This document shows, one piece after another, positions 12,801 through 25,000 of a stretch of 64,000 bases of DNA. Numbering within the stretch: the stretch's first letter is position 1; every line of letters begins with the position of its first letter. This DNA is from Owenia fusiformis (lineage: Eukaryota > Annelida > Polychaeta > Sabellida > Oweniidae), in NCBI GenBank assembly GCA_903813345.2, contig CAIIXF020000002.1, positions 17,679,467-17,743,466 on the forward strand. The letters run 5' to 3'. Both the position numbers and the translations under genes were made by a program. A model generated the notes under the pieces. That model was not told the origin of the DNA. It saw only the letters and a list, made by a program, of their open reading frames with translations, and made no database searches.

Positions 12801-15800
12801 AATGGAAGCAAGTGTGACCACTTTATCCACTTAAAAATTTGATAATTGATTAAATCTTTAAACAAAATCGATAAACATGTTATACACTTCCTATCTCCTT
12901 AGAAATTAGCATGTATTTATGGATTGTGTTTTCGAACAAGGCTCAACCCAGACCAATAGGGAAATCCGTATGCTAATTAGTATGACGTCATATTTTCCTG
13001 GGGAATCCTAGATTTCAAAGCCTCAGTTTGTTATTGTGTCAAATGCAAATGCTCTTTTGCAGACAGAAAATTGACAGATTGGCTTTTAACTTTCAGCTTT
13101 GATGTTTAAATATTCTGTATTTCTACCGGACTTCTTGCTGAATATCATATAATGTTATAACTTGATTTGGATCATTGCCTGATTGATCATTCTGAAATTT
13201 TGATTGTGATTGATTGGCAAGAAAAATAATCCCTATTGTTTTCCAGCGAAGTCAAAATGTAACAGCATGAGTTATAATGTCGAGTTTGCATCATGTTAAA
13301 TTCTGCTAGTGATTAGAAGTCCATGCACAAGCATACACATAAGAGACAAACACACCCAGGCCCCAGGCCGTGGATGGAAATATAAAACTATTTAAGGCAC
13401 AAACTGGTATTTAATAGACCGATATGTAGTGTCTGCCATGTATTGAAGGTAAACCAATCTGCATTATTAATGTTATTTCTATCAATACATGGATTGTGCA
13501 ATGGAAAAGCAATGGCACAATCAAAAATGTGCATATCAATCGTGAATATCTCTCGGTTCAAAGCTTATTTCCAACAGAATCGTGTCAAAATATGTGTGAG
13601 TAACAGTTATACATTATAAGATTGCAAACTCTTACCAATTATCACCAGACTGGCTCATTTTCAACAAAATGTCTTTAAGACAACAGCCCTGGGTAGCGCC
13701 TGAGACCAAAAACTATTTCAAATAGACCTCCCTTAAATATATTGGATAGTCACATTGATGCGTGCGCGTGCAGCTCATCCACTGAACGAAACGCCACTTC
13801 CCGCTGAAATCACCGGGTATTGATCTTTCCCTTGATGTAACTACAGTATTTTATGTAATTAGCTCTGGGGCTTTTAGAAAATTTAAAACACCTCCTTAGG
13901 ACCATTCTTATAAGATTAGGATTCCCCAACAAGTATGGCAATTTTGTAACATCAAAATGATGTAACAGCATATTTCATCAATTTCATGGTTTAAAACCTT
14001 CTCAGATAATTCTATTTTTGAACTATGCATGCAGGTCCATTCAAAGTCGTCTATTGAGCCTTGAAAAGCCATATACACTGTATCTAGACTGTCAGGACTG
14101 AAAGGTGTTCAAGACAACTTTCAGCTCATCTTTATTATATATTATATACCTTTTACCAGAAGTGATTTTTCGAGTTGAGTAAATGGTGATAATGTTGTTT
14201 TTATTTTTATGAAGCAGGGAAGTCAAAACATTACAAATGGAAATCATAGTAAGCATTTGAAGATCATTAAGAAGCAATTTCGAATCCACTACAAAATTTG
14301 AAATAATTAAAATATTCTATACGGAACTCAGAGAAAACACTTCCAGTTTTATAATCCATGATTTTATCGATCAAAAATTATTTTTATGAATTTTATCAAT
14401 ATCTGCTGAAATATGGTATGTATACTTGTGTTGATTGTTAAATTACAAAATAGGTAGTGTAAAGAATATTTAAAAGTCTTTTGATCATGTCCCAGAAGCA
14501 ATATTTTGTTATTTTTATCGCCTGAAATTCCTTAGAGGAATTATTTACCTGATTATCTTCATATTTTCCACTTGAGACTGTTGGATATGCCATATGTTTT
14601 TAATTGAATGATAGATCAAATTCTACTTCATTTACTTCATTAAGCATAGACTATTTTGAGATAAAATATGATAAATCGTTAACTCGAATAATGATTCTGT
14701 CAAAACTGTTCAGATTTAGATTTTTCTCATTTTTATGCGAATCTAAACTAGAAGTTCAGGTCTCTAAAATTTAATCTTTGTACATCAAGAAAAGGCTAAG
14801 ATATTGAATTTACCACACACTTATTACCTCAATTAGATCAAAGAATTGGCTCAAATCTTAATTGTAATTATCATTATCATATGTCATCAATTTTTCACAA
14901 GTATTAACAACTATTACAAAATTTCAATCAGACTGTCTGACAATAAGTTAATCAGTGAAGTGAACAAGTTCAACCACAATTAGGAAATTTGATCTGCGCT
15001 AGAATTAAATTCATGCTCACTGTGAATATTGGGTGTTTCATCATTACAAAGATTAGCTATAATTACAAACACACAGTGATTTTGAGTAATTTAAGTGTCT
15101 ATATGTCCTCTAATTATCACAATAAAAAGTGGGATAAATGACAATCAAGACAAGACTCGCATCATATGATGGGCTAACATTGTTGCATCTGCATACTTTG
15201 TATGTATACTTTATACTCAAAAGGGTAAACTGCAAACAGACTATTGTTGCTATAATTACTTGGCTTCATTATAACAAGTTGTAACCAGTAAGAGCCAGGT
15301 TCACTCAGAGCATAGTTGCAGTTTGTACACTTTGTATTCAAAATAGCGTATACAGTGTAAAGATAACCTAAATTCATTTCATTAAATTTGACGTTATTCT
15401 GCAGATAAATGCTTCAAAAATCAAGTTTAAGAACAGCAATTGTGGCATCTGCATCTTCAAATAAGAGTGCAATTCATGATTTCCATAGTAATAACCAATA
15501 ATAAATAACTTATATAGCTTACCATTAGGATGATACATTTTTGATACAAATCGAACTGTGGGAGGCTTATTTGGGTATTCTTCTGTAAACTCTATAGTTA
15601 GTTTAAATGTGCCATCTTCAAAGGGTGTATCACTCGGTCTGAAAGTAGAACTCTATCATGTTAACATTTTATGAAGTCTTCATCTAATTATGTTATAAAT
15701 CATAAAATCCTTGTCTAAGGCTAGCTAAGAGAGTATCTATTTTTTACATTGATCTTATGAAAGTCAAAATAATGATAGGTTTCAGCATCTGAATAAAGTT

Positions 15801-16349
15801 GAAGATGATTGGTGTTCTTGAAATACTTGATCATTCACTCAGATCATGATCTGCACTGCATGGGGCTTTTACTGTACCCGTCTCTTGCATCAGTTTTTTT
15901 AATGCAAACAAAGCAACAGTTCATTCTCCAAGGTAATCTCATTTGGAAGAAATAAACAAGGATCCAAATTCTTATCTGTTGATATAACAACTATTCCTGG
16001 TCTTTCTGATTCATTGTTTCATGGAAAGACAGCTGCCAAATTTCAAAGATGCAACTTTGCTATCTAAATTTGAATAGGATATTCTTACCCAAATATCACT
16101 GCATTCCATAGCATAATATTGTTATCTGTTGGTGCGCCGCTTACTCCTGCTGGTGGATCTTCTTGTAATCTAAAATATAAATAGAGTATAGGTAAAATCA
16201 GCTGATAAAACGGGGAAATACCCTCAAAAAATAATTGTCATGGCAGCCATATTGGATTATTATGAAAAAAATCAGTTTGTTTAGTGTTCAAAATCTAGGT
16301 CTTACCTTCTAAAATCTCTCATAAGACGTCGTCTAGCAGGAGTAGACAT
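9683..16349 (-). CDS. UBE2B: RAD6-type ubiquitin-conjugating enzyme E2 (UBE2A/UBE2B orthologue) with alternative last exons
   Basis: The enzyme charges ubiquitin on a catalytic cysteine and works with RAD18 or RNF20/40-type ligases on PCNA and histone H2B (family knowledge). Common exons on the minus strand are 16306-16349, 16089-16169, 15523-15638 and 11894-11982. They encode [20 protein letters not shown] onward, including YHPN and [13 protein letters not shown] with active-site Cys88, 110 residues in total. Two different terminal exons follow in the same phase (0): proximal 11342-11482 and distal 9683-9817, giving proteins of 156 or 154 residues. The usual family length is about 152. The start is the only ATG and matches the conserved N-terminus. 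The gene cannot be assigned to vertebrate A or B; invertebrates normally have a single copy, so the symbol is nominal. Intron 4 (11983-15522) is unusually long. Confidence 0.96.
10440..10560. repeat. Short tandem repeat, ~38 bp unit
   Basis: Three imperfect copies of CAAACAATCATATACAAT with intervening AAACATGAGT-type sequence lie between the two alternative last exons. Confidence 0.6.
11342..11482 (-). CDS. Proximal alternative last exon of the RAD6-like E2 (acidic tail)
   Basis: After a CAG acceptor at 11483 the exon encodes [20 protein letters not shown], then a segment with RREYEKKV and [11 protein letters not shown], then TAG. The tail adds seven consecutive acidic residues, reminiscent of the acidic tail of yeast Rad6 and unlike the short neutral ends of animal UBE2A/B. 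It is the first terminal exon met by the transcript. Splice signal, phase and ORF are all intact. Confidence 0.9.
   Translation of the reverse strand, partial: SLLHDPNPNSPANNEAAQKYRENRREYEKKVAQIVQQSWEEEDDDD
11983..15522 (-). other. Long intron of the RAD6-like gene
   Basis: 3.5 kb of AT-rich sequence with no convincing exon, RNA gene or complete transposon. ORFs here are short and show no protein-like features. No structured repeat was recognised by eye. Confidence 0.5.
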
Positions 16350-16620
16350 ACCAAATAAATATAAAAATGTCTTTTTATAAGTATATTTGTCCTATAAATC
16401 CCTATATATTTGAGTTATCCAGGATGCTCTTTTCTTCGTCTTACTTTGTTGTCTAATGACGAATTCATCCGGGTTCTCGAAGGATATTGACGTCATCGCT
16501 AAAGTCACATGACTGTCATGTGACTCATGGATTTCCCTTTTAGTTTCTCTTTCGATTTTGTTTCCATTTGTGACTTGACTTTACAAAGTGCACATTTGCG
16601 GGCACATGGGAATGGACTGG
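16350..16620 (-). promoter_or_regulatory. Promoter region of the RAD6-like gene
   Basis: A full CRE (TGACGTCA) at 16488-16495 is followed by a 23-bp palindrome at 16503-16525 holding two E-boxes (CACATG and CATGTG) in GTCACATGAC / GTCATGTGAC arms, the type of site bound by USF/MITF/TFE bHLH-zip factors. These sit ~140-175 bp upstream of the start codon. The assignment is by motif only. Confidence 0.5.
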
Positions 16621-16733
16621 AGATAAATATGATTTTAGCTGGAACCTAATTCTAGTTCTAAAATTAACTGCTTTCCATTCTATGAACTCAGGCACTGCAC
16701 ATAGTGACATTATCATTACAAAAATTGCAAGGG

Positions 16734-17095
16734 GGTCAGTCCCGGGGGAATTTTTGTGCCGCTGAGACTATGTCGAAATATCTACCCACATCTAGGGATT
16801 TTTTCTCTAAAAATGGACCCATATCTAGGGGTTTCTTTCAAAAATAGACCAACTTCAAGGTAATTTTTAAAAAACAAGACCCTGCACTTCCGACTTCAAA
16901 AACAGTACCCATTTATGATTTTTCAAAAAGTAGACCCAGTTCTAGGGATTTTTCATCAAAATGTGACACATATATAGGGTCTTTTCTTCAAAATCTATGG
17001 ATTTTTCGGCGAAAAAGTGACCCACTTTAGCGGCACGTCCCCAAATAGCCAATATATGGAAGTACCCCCCCCCCGGGGGGGGGTCAGTCCTTTCT
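16734..17095. repeat. Degenerate internal-repeat element with GGGTCAGTCC ends
   Basis: The segment is bounded by GGGGGTCAGTCC-type G-rich ends at 16731-16745 and near 17083-17095. Internally it repeats variants of 'ACCCA(T)(A)TCTAGGG(A/G)TTTTT' roughly every 45-60 bp. It is non-coding and resembles a dispersed repeat; the family is not identified. Confidence 0.5.
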
Positions 17096-17559
17096 CTGCA
17101 TCGGAATTTAAAACTGTCCTCTTCATGTACTTAAAAATGCACTTGGGGAATCCTAATCTGAGTAATCTCGAAAACTTAGTGTTTAAGGACTTGACAACGG
17201 ATAAAGAGCGGTGGTTGATGATGGTTAATGGTTTGATCTAGTAAAAAACATGGATCTAAAATTCACTTGAATATAAGGTAGAAATCCTATTCGTAAATAT
17301 AATTTCGTTCAATACATCCCGTTTGAAAAAACACATTGTGCACACTATATTTTGGAAGTCACTTATAAGGAAATATTTTTCCGATGTATGGCCGTTTTGG
17401 TAACTAGCGGATCACCAGTGTACATGTAATTTTGAAATTTACAAGTGAACTACACTCAGACGTCACCGTATGTTTCTATTCTTTCCAGCACCCAAAGTGT
17501 GAGATTTATTCCGTGATTAATTATTCAGAAATCTTCAAGTATATGTTTACATCAGACAT

Positions 17560-18908
17560 GAAACGTGCGGAATACGCAAACCCAGTCTTTGATGGTGACG
17601 ACGTTTACGTACGTCAAACCCGACTACAACAGAAAAACAGCTGATGAACACCATAACGACGAAACTCTCTAAGGCTGTCCAAATACCGAACCTCCACCAG
17701 ACAACAATCATCCATCGTACAGCCGAGCTTGCAGAGATTGCACCATATGGAGACGCGCCACGTTCATACCCTATGAAGAGTCGGTACAAAATCGACAGAA
17801 CCAGAATTGAAATTGCAATAAGTGTTGCTGTTCTTATTTTAACGACTGCTTCAGCATTGTTTGTGTCATTTGGGAAAGCAAGTTTAAACGGTTACGATTT
17901 TTATCCTTTTCAGATTTATTTTAGCTATTGATTTTTATCACTGTAATTTAAAGATGGTTATGTGTACGATGTTCATCAATGAATGCAATTTTATATTCTT
18001 TCAGCATTCCTCTTCACTGAATGTAACCTCTGAGATCGTTGCTTAATAACTTAATTTTTACTCCTATTTATATTTTAAATGTCGTTCATTCTATAGCTAA
18101 TCATTTCGAATTGCAAATAATGGTGACACAGATCAACGCCACCCATCAACACGTTTGTACACCATGAGAGGAGAGACCAGTCAACCATTCAACCGGGAAC
18201 GGCTTCGAGATCTATGATACCTACTTAGGTGGTTCAAAAAGTTTTGCAGTTGATGCCATAACTTCAAGGAAAATAGGACTTTTGCAATGAAACTTGGTAC
18301 ACTTACACCTGCTAATTGCCACTTTACAAAGAGTTTATTCAAGCAAGAAAACTATTTGGAAAAACGTAATTTCGGGTTGGACATGGTACCCACCACTCTG
18401 GTTACCATAGCAACCATATCTCAAGAACCAATCAAAATTGAGGTCCCAAATTTTAACATATAATGTATAAATGTATAACACATATGTGTACCAAGTTTCA
18501 TTGTAAAAGTCCTATTTTCCTTGAAGTTATGGCATCAACTGCAAAACCGTTTGAACCACCTAAGTACAACATTTCCCGGAGCTGGAGTGCAATCCTCGAC
18601 AGTAAGGCCTATTATCCATTAGGATTGGCTCTATAACAACAACCCAAATCCAGTAGCTCCTAAAACAACAACCGACACGGCGCAGCGAATTTCAACACCG
18701 AACACAACACAACCACGCTCAACAACCGACATAACAAAAGACACATCACAACCAATTTTCGACAACCAAGACAGCATTACGACCTTCAAGAGTAAACACA
18801 TGGAAATCACTTCCAACAACCACAGGCTGGTATCGAACGATTTGTCCGCTGTGACGGAGCATGCTATTTTTCATAAAATTATTAGGAATACTTCACAATT
18901 TATTTTTT
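17560..18908 (+). pseudogene. Possible broken type II membrane protein gene
   Basis: Three disjoint coding-like pieces lie in order. 17560-17643 reads MKRAEYANPVFDGDDVY..., a short cytosol-like segment with an NPVF motif. 17644-17931 (another frame) encodes a basic stretch, KSRYKIDRTR, followed by a hydrophobic helix, IEIAISVAVLILTTASALFV. From ~18633, after a TTAG acceptor-like site, a Thr-rich open frame (PKTTTDTAQ..., TTQPRSTTD...) runs to a stop at 18908. Basic tail, membrane anchor and Thr-rich stalk would fit a type II membrane protein. However, the frames do not join cleanly, no conserved ectodomain is visible, and a MITE (18222-18566) sits between the pieces. It may be a pseudogene, a mis-spliced reading by eye, or unrelated noise. 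Confidence 0.25.
18222..18566. mobile_element. MITE with ~75-bp inverted ends
   Basis: The left end TACTTAGGTGGTTCAAA and the following GTTTTGCAGTTGATGCCATAACTTCAAGG are repeated inverted at the right end, with a further TACCAAGTTTCATTG match inside. TA borders are present. It is 345 bp long with no ORF and contains the X-box-like GTTACCATAGCAAC at 18401-18414. Confidence 0.85.
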
Positions 18909-20476
18909 AACTCATTTTAACTCGTTTTATCAAAAAATAGTACTCCATGCAATGGATATATCATTTGCGGATAAGCTTCACTTATATTTGAAGTTCAGTA
19001 ACGTGCTAGGAACAAAAGCTATTGAAAACGGCGCCAGAGTATCAAACTATAAAACACGGTGAGGTATAGGTGACGCGTATATGGGTACAGAAATGTTTTT
19101 TGTCAACGATGAGGTGGCGTTTTTAAAAGACACCTGACACAATAAAGAAGAAAGGTAGGCTTAACTTACTAGAGACGCTTTTACCGCATTTTAGAGTAAA
19201 TAATGATGAACTCTATTGTTACCAACTGCATTTTTTGGAAAGTCGACTTTTCTGATGTTTTCTTAAAGCAAAGAATCAATTACACCAAGGTGTTTTTTTA
19301 AATGACGACTTTGCGATATTTTGCAGAGTTCATTCTTGATCTAGGACGGAGAACAACCATACATAAGGCAGGCATCGCTCGAATTTTTACAGATTATTTT
19401 TGTTTCCAGTGTTTTATGAATAACTGTGTAGAATCAAATGTTGTTGCGTCTAACTCTTACCATATTGGTTTTATTGGGATCGCCTCCTGGCCGCTTTGTT
19501 GACCTTGGATGTGTTGGCAATGCATTTATCTGTTACCAATTATTGTTGTCTTTTTAATCTTTAAGTTGTACGATTACTTTCATAAAGGTTTATATCTCAA
19601 TTGCAACCTCCCTTGACATATTTACATAGAGAACCTAATGCCATTGAAAAACGTATTGATTTAGACATTAAAACCCCAGTATTTTCATTAAGTTCCCTCT
19701 CAGGTAGAAAAAGTTGGTATCTGGAGCTTCTTTAACATGACTTTCCAAGATGTGGTCAAGCAAAAATAGTTATACTTTCCCTTGTAGTTCTACAAAACGT
19801 GCACATTAGATCAAGTGCATCTTTTTGGACTGAAACAAAAGAGCAATATTACAGACTTTATACAGTAACCGCATCATCTTGAAAACCAACAAGACCGTTA
19901 CCGTATCATACATTTCCAGTAACCTTCCCTTAAGTGGTGGAAGATATCGTTGAAATGTGGTACCCGCACGCACTACATATGAACAAATGATCATACTCCA
20001 GAGTTTCCAAGTCATATAAGCCTGATTTGGTTCAAATATAAAGCATTATGTCAAATATAAAGTGGTTTAATTCGATGAAAACTAAAATTTTCGAAATCGA
20101 CAATATTCGTCCGACATCTTGAATGCAAAGGTGACGGTAGTTACCTTCGCTTGATATCCACCAGTGAATAATAACATGTTTGTCAGTAATCTGTTCAAAC
20201 TTATGTGTAATTCAAGTCATTCTGAACATTCAAATTACAAAAGTGTAACAAATATTCAATAACCCGAATCTTAGGCAGAAAATAACAGTGATAGTAACAA
20301 TATGTCAGCAAGTCTTGGTGGTGACAAAGGAGGGAGGTCAAGCCACACATCTTTAAGAGAACTTGTACATTAAAGTGTAATATTAAGACCACGAGACTAG
20401 GGGTTACCATCCCTCTCTCATAGGCACCAAATTACAATTATTTTCCTTATACCTTCCTACTCAATCAGACAAGAAA
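18909..20476. other. Intergenic sequence
   Basis: No protein-like ORF, RNA gene or complete transposon was recognised. The longest ORFs are under 70 codons and of random composition. Confidence 0.4.
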
Positions 20477-20614
20477 TATACTTCTCAAAAAAAGTTAAGG
20501 ACCAGTGGTTTTCTCATAGGTTTACATGTTAACCCCCATATTTGTTTGAACGACTATTTTCTAAGCGTAGAACAAAATAAAACCACTGGTCCTTAACTTT
20601 TTTGAGGAGTATAT
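20477..20614. mobile_element. Short palindromic MITE
   Basis: A 138-bp element with ~35-bp inverted ends (TATACTTCTCAAAAAAAGTT...GGACCAGTGG) and TA borders. It is typical of a Tc1/mariner-derived MITE and has no ORF. Confidence 0.9.
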
Positions 20615-22010
20615 TATTAAGGCAGAACTAATCACTGATGACTGTAATTCTAGACATCCGAATACAAGTTTAAACGTGCAGCTTAACCTCCTTAATACCT
20701 CAGCATATGACCTCAAATTATTTTGTTCTTGTTTCAATACAACATAAATCAGAAGTATTTATTACTGATGTATTTTATTGTCTTTTTAATATTAATTATG
20801 CACCTTTGAAATGTAGTTAAGTACAAGGACACAAATGACAGACAGATCATGGGTATGCAAACTTCAAAAAGATCTCATATTTTCCAAGGTGGACACTGAC
20901 TGTAATTCCCAATACAGTACAATGAGGATGTTTTACAATTTACCTCACAGTTACTTGAATTATAAAGTAAAAAGGGTATATTCCTTTAAACGCCATTGCT
21001 ATCTCCATTTGGTTGCTAAAAACTATCATTTATTTCAGAAGAACATGAGAAAATATTTTGGTATTGTCAAAATTGATAATTCAAAAATTCCTAAGCCATT
21101 TCCAGATTTTCTGACATGAAGCGTTTCATTGAGTGAAAATGAACAATACATTTATAATCTAAATTGATGGTTTATACTGAGTTTATCGCAACCATAACAA
21201 GACAATGACAGACTAGAAAGAAATGTCCCTCCCTTTAAGACACTCAAAATGAAAACTGTTTCCAATTTAAGTGCACTGAGATATCATCAATAGAACAAGC
21301 ATGATGAATATGGAATTGAACAGCTTATTAAGAATAAATAGTACAAGTGTATTCAAGAAATATCTGGCCTTACGGAGTTTGGCAATTTTTATCTATTGCC
21401 ATAATTTCTTTGCTATTATATCATGAAAGACATTTGCAGCCATATGTATTTATCCCCAATTTGATTTGCACTAGAAATACAGTATCAATAAAACAATTGA
21501 ACAAGGATATTTAGTGGGACCCTTAAGTTTTTGTTTTACTGTATTAAAGAGACCCTCAGCTACTGTCTATTCCACGTTAAACAAAGCTGAAGTTTTCCTA
21601 TAATTTTACACTCACTTTTACATAAACCCTAAAACACTGATTTACTAGATTGTAAATGGGAATATTTTTAGTGTTTTATTCCCCAAAACAAAAGGTTTTG
21701 ACTTATTTTTGCATTGAGTTTTAATATTTTTATACACCTGTTTAATTTATAACTTTATTACATAGGCCTGGTAATTTAAATTCAATGTTTCACATTCCTG
21801 AAAGAATATCCCTTGACTGATGGTGTCTTATGTTTTGGAAAAACAAGTTAATTTCAAAAAACAACCTTTATATTAAAATGTTGATTTACTATTCATGTTC
21901 AGGGCCATTACAAATCAATATTTTACAGTCGACTGAAATTATCATTTGTCCAAAATTATTATTCTTCCACAAGTGTCAACATTTAGATGTAATCGATCAA
22001 AATTTATAGT
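20615..22010. other. Downstream flank of UBE3A (minus strand)
   Basis: AT-rich, probably including the UBE3A 3' UTR. Candidate minus-strand poly(A) signals exist, but none is decisive. No other gene is supported. Confidence 0.35.
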
Positions 22011-25000
22011 CTAAAGCATTCCGAATCCTTTAGCGTGTGTGATGGCTTTCAGCAGGCGTTCTTTCAGTTTCTCCTTATTGTTGTAGTCGGGTAACAGAAG
22101 CACATTGAAGCATGTATGGGCAGTGGGGAGCCTGGAAAAAAGAGGAAATCCCATTTTAGGATATTTTTCAATTTGTTCGATTTTATACAGTAAAACTGTC
22201 TAAGTGGAACACATTTGGCACATCTTAAAAAAATAATTGTTCTACTTGGGATGTGATCCACTTACATAATGTTTATCAATCTCATTTTAAGTTAATTGGT
22301 AGCTGGACTTCACCTGCCATTTGTTACAGACGCTGGCTGCCAAACAATGACCGCCATCGACAAAAAAGTTGGAGACTTTAACAACATACCCCCACTTCTG
22401 GGGGTGACAATGACATAAAAATTGATGAAGGAAAAAGTGGACGTCCCCTGTTCTCAGATACAAGTGATAATAAACTAATATTCTGATACCATTTAGCCTT
22501 CAAGTCCCTTTACCTTTCAGAATCCGGTCCATTGCGGGCGATGATCAGCTTCAATTTGGCAAGACCTCCAATGGGCACTCTATCAGATCCAGTTGTGAAT
22601 TGTAATAGCAATCTCTTTTGGTCATCACACATCCCCTGAACAACCTCCCAGAAATGTCTGCAATGTAAATGCCCACAAGAAATATTAATAAACAGTGTTT
22701 GGAACTCACAACTACCTGACTGCCAATGGCTATCAATTTTAGCTCTTGGCAATAAGATTGGCAGCTTGGACAATGGACTGATTGCCAATATGTTAAATTG
22801 TGTCAATCATGTTTTCAACATTATGAACAATTGTGTTTTACCCAGAATGCAACAGGAAATCAAATTATATGCACATTATTCTGCATTTCTTATCCTATGA
22901 TTGTGATAATGTCTATATGAAGATGTCCGCACATACCAGAGTGATTTTAATGAAACATTGACTTCTTGGCTGTATTTGGCAAAGTGAATATTAAACCCTG
23001 AATTTATTAAGGTGGTTTTACTGTTTAAAAAAAAATAAAATGAATTTGAGGAATACCATTTCATTCATATTTAATAATAATGTTTAATATCACCATAAGA
23101 ATGTAAAAATGTGAATGAAAAATATTAACACATTTTATTAATCATTGGTAATGATCATGGAAATTACATACAAAGTGACATTTAGTCTACATACAGTATT
23201 ATAGGAATACTTCAAAAGAGCAACATACTTGACAGTTCCAGAAGTGGCATCAAAGCCCCCGTCATATTCTGCAGCTTCCTCAAGGGCATTGAAGTCAAGA
23301 TTCTACAATACAAACATATTCAAGTCAATTGAAGTCAAGATTCTGCAATACAAAGGCAATCAAGACAATTGAAGTCAAGATTCTGCAATACAAAGGCAAT
23401 CAAGACAATTGAAGTCAAGATTCTGCAATACAAAGGCAACCAAGACAATTGAAGTCAAGATTCTGCAATACAAAGGCAATCAAGACAATTGAAGTCAAGA
23501 TTCTGCAATACAAAGGCAATCAAGACAATTGAAGTCAAGATTCTGCAATACAAAGGCAATCAAGACAATTGAAGTCAAGATTCTGCAATACAAAGGCAAT
23601 CAAGACAATTGAAGTCAAGATTCTACAATACAAAGACAATCAAGACAATTGAAGTCAAGATTCTGCAATACAAAGGCAATCAAGACAATTGAAGTCAAGA
23701 TTCTGCAATATTAAAGGCAATGAAGTCAAATTGAAGTTGAGATTCTATGATACATATATTACTCATTCATATCAAGTCAATATTCATTTATCTAGTATCT
23801 ATCAGTATCTATCTTTGAATTTTAATTCATCAAAATCAACTAAGGACTGGCTATGGTATAGTGAATGATTTAAAACAGCCATATCTTTGACTTTGAGCAT
23901 ATTCTCATCATAAGTACAACATTTCTCATGAAAATAATATCAGGTCCTGGGGATGATAAATTTTTGGATTTGATTGATGTTTTTATCATCCTGACAACTT
24001 TACTTCACAGAAAAAAAATTGTATGTATTTTCATGAAAATGTTATACATACTAATGCTCAAACTGTCCAAGCTCATTCCCCATACACTACCTGGTCTTTT
24101 AACACAGACATTAGACTCCTTCACAGTATATATTTGATTCATCATTATTTCTTTCTTGATTATAAAAAAATATCCATCTATTTCTGAATTTTTACTTGTA
24201 TGTACATATACTTACCGTACTACCACAGACTAATAACTCAACTTCCTCTGGTCGGAAAAGAAGTTTCAAAGGACTCTCATCTGTGACCATGTGAAAGCCA
24301 CGCTTGAATGCACGGAACTGTTTCTCACATGATATATTCAACAGGAAATCTGCATACAGGTTCACAAATTCCTGGAAGAGTATGACAGATTAAAATTTTC
24401 AATGATTTTTACAACGTTTATTTAAACAATAAAATTCATGAATATTTGGCTCACTTAGTTTCCTGGAATAATTATTTGTGTTACGGATAAATCTCATCTG
24501 AGGCAGTAAGATTGACATCAAGTAAAAAACCTATAGTTGACTTTTTTTAGATTACATATATGTATTATCAGTTATGATTCTATCAATATACAAATTGAAT
24601 GCACTAAATACATTTATTCAATAGTTAAAGTGATATTCATAAGATATCATGTCAAAATAAAAATAATATCATATCAGCATTCATGGATAAAAATCATATT
24701 ATCATCAAAACCATATATATCCACACTTTTTTCTAAAATATAATTTATTATTTTTTAAATTAATAAATTTAGATAATTAATTTTGCTATCAGAAATGTAA
24801 CCTGTTTGTTTTTATGTGTGACTGGTATCTCATCCCCATGTTCTTTTAAGTCATGTGTGAGGTCCTGACCAAATACATCTTTGTAACCAATACGGAAATT
24901 GTACATATATGTTTCTTCTATATCACCTTCAAACTCTAAGAGATCTCGGAGACTTTTGGCAAGTGTCTGAAAGCAATGATAATTATACAGGGTGGCCACA

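Noticed and set aside
22510-22806. 98-codon ORF extending past the UBE3A exon
   Set aside because: Only 22514-22657 is the exon; the rest is intron read-through beyond the acceptor at 22658.
23287-23740. Regular repeats resembling a CRISPR array
   Set aside because: Units are contiguous with no unique spacers, in an animal intron; it is a minisatellite.
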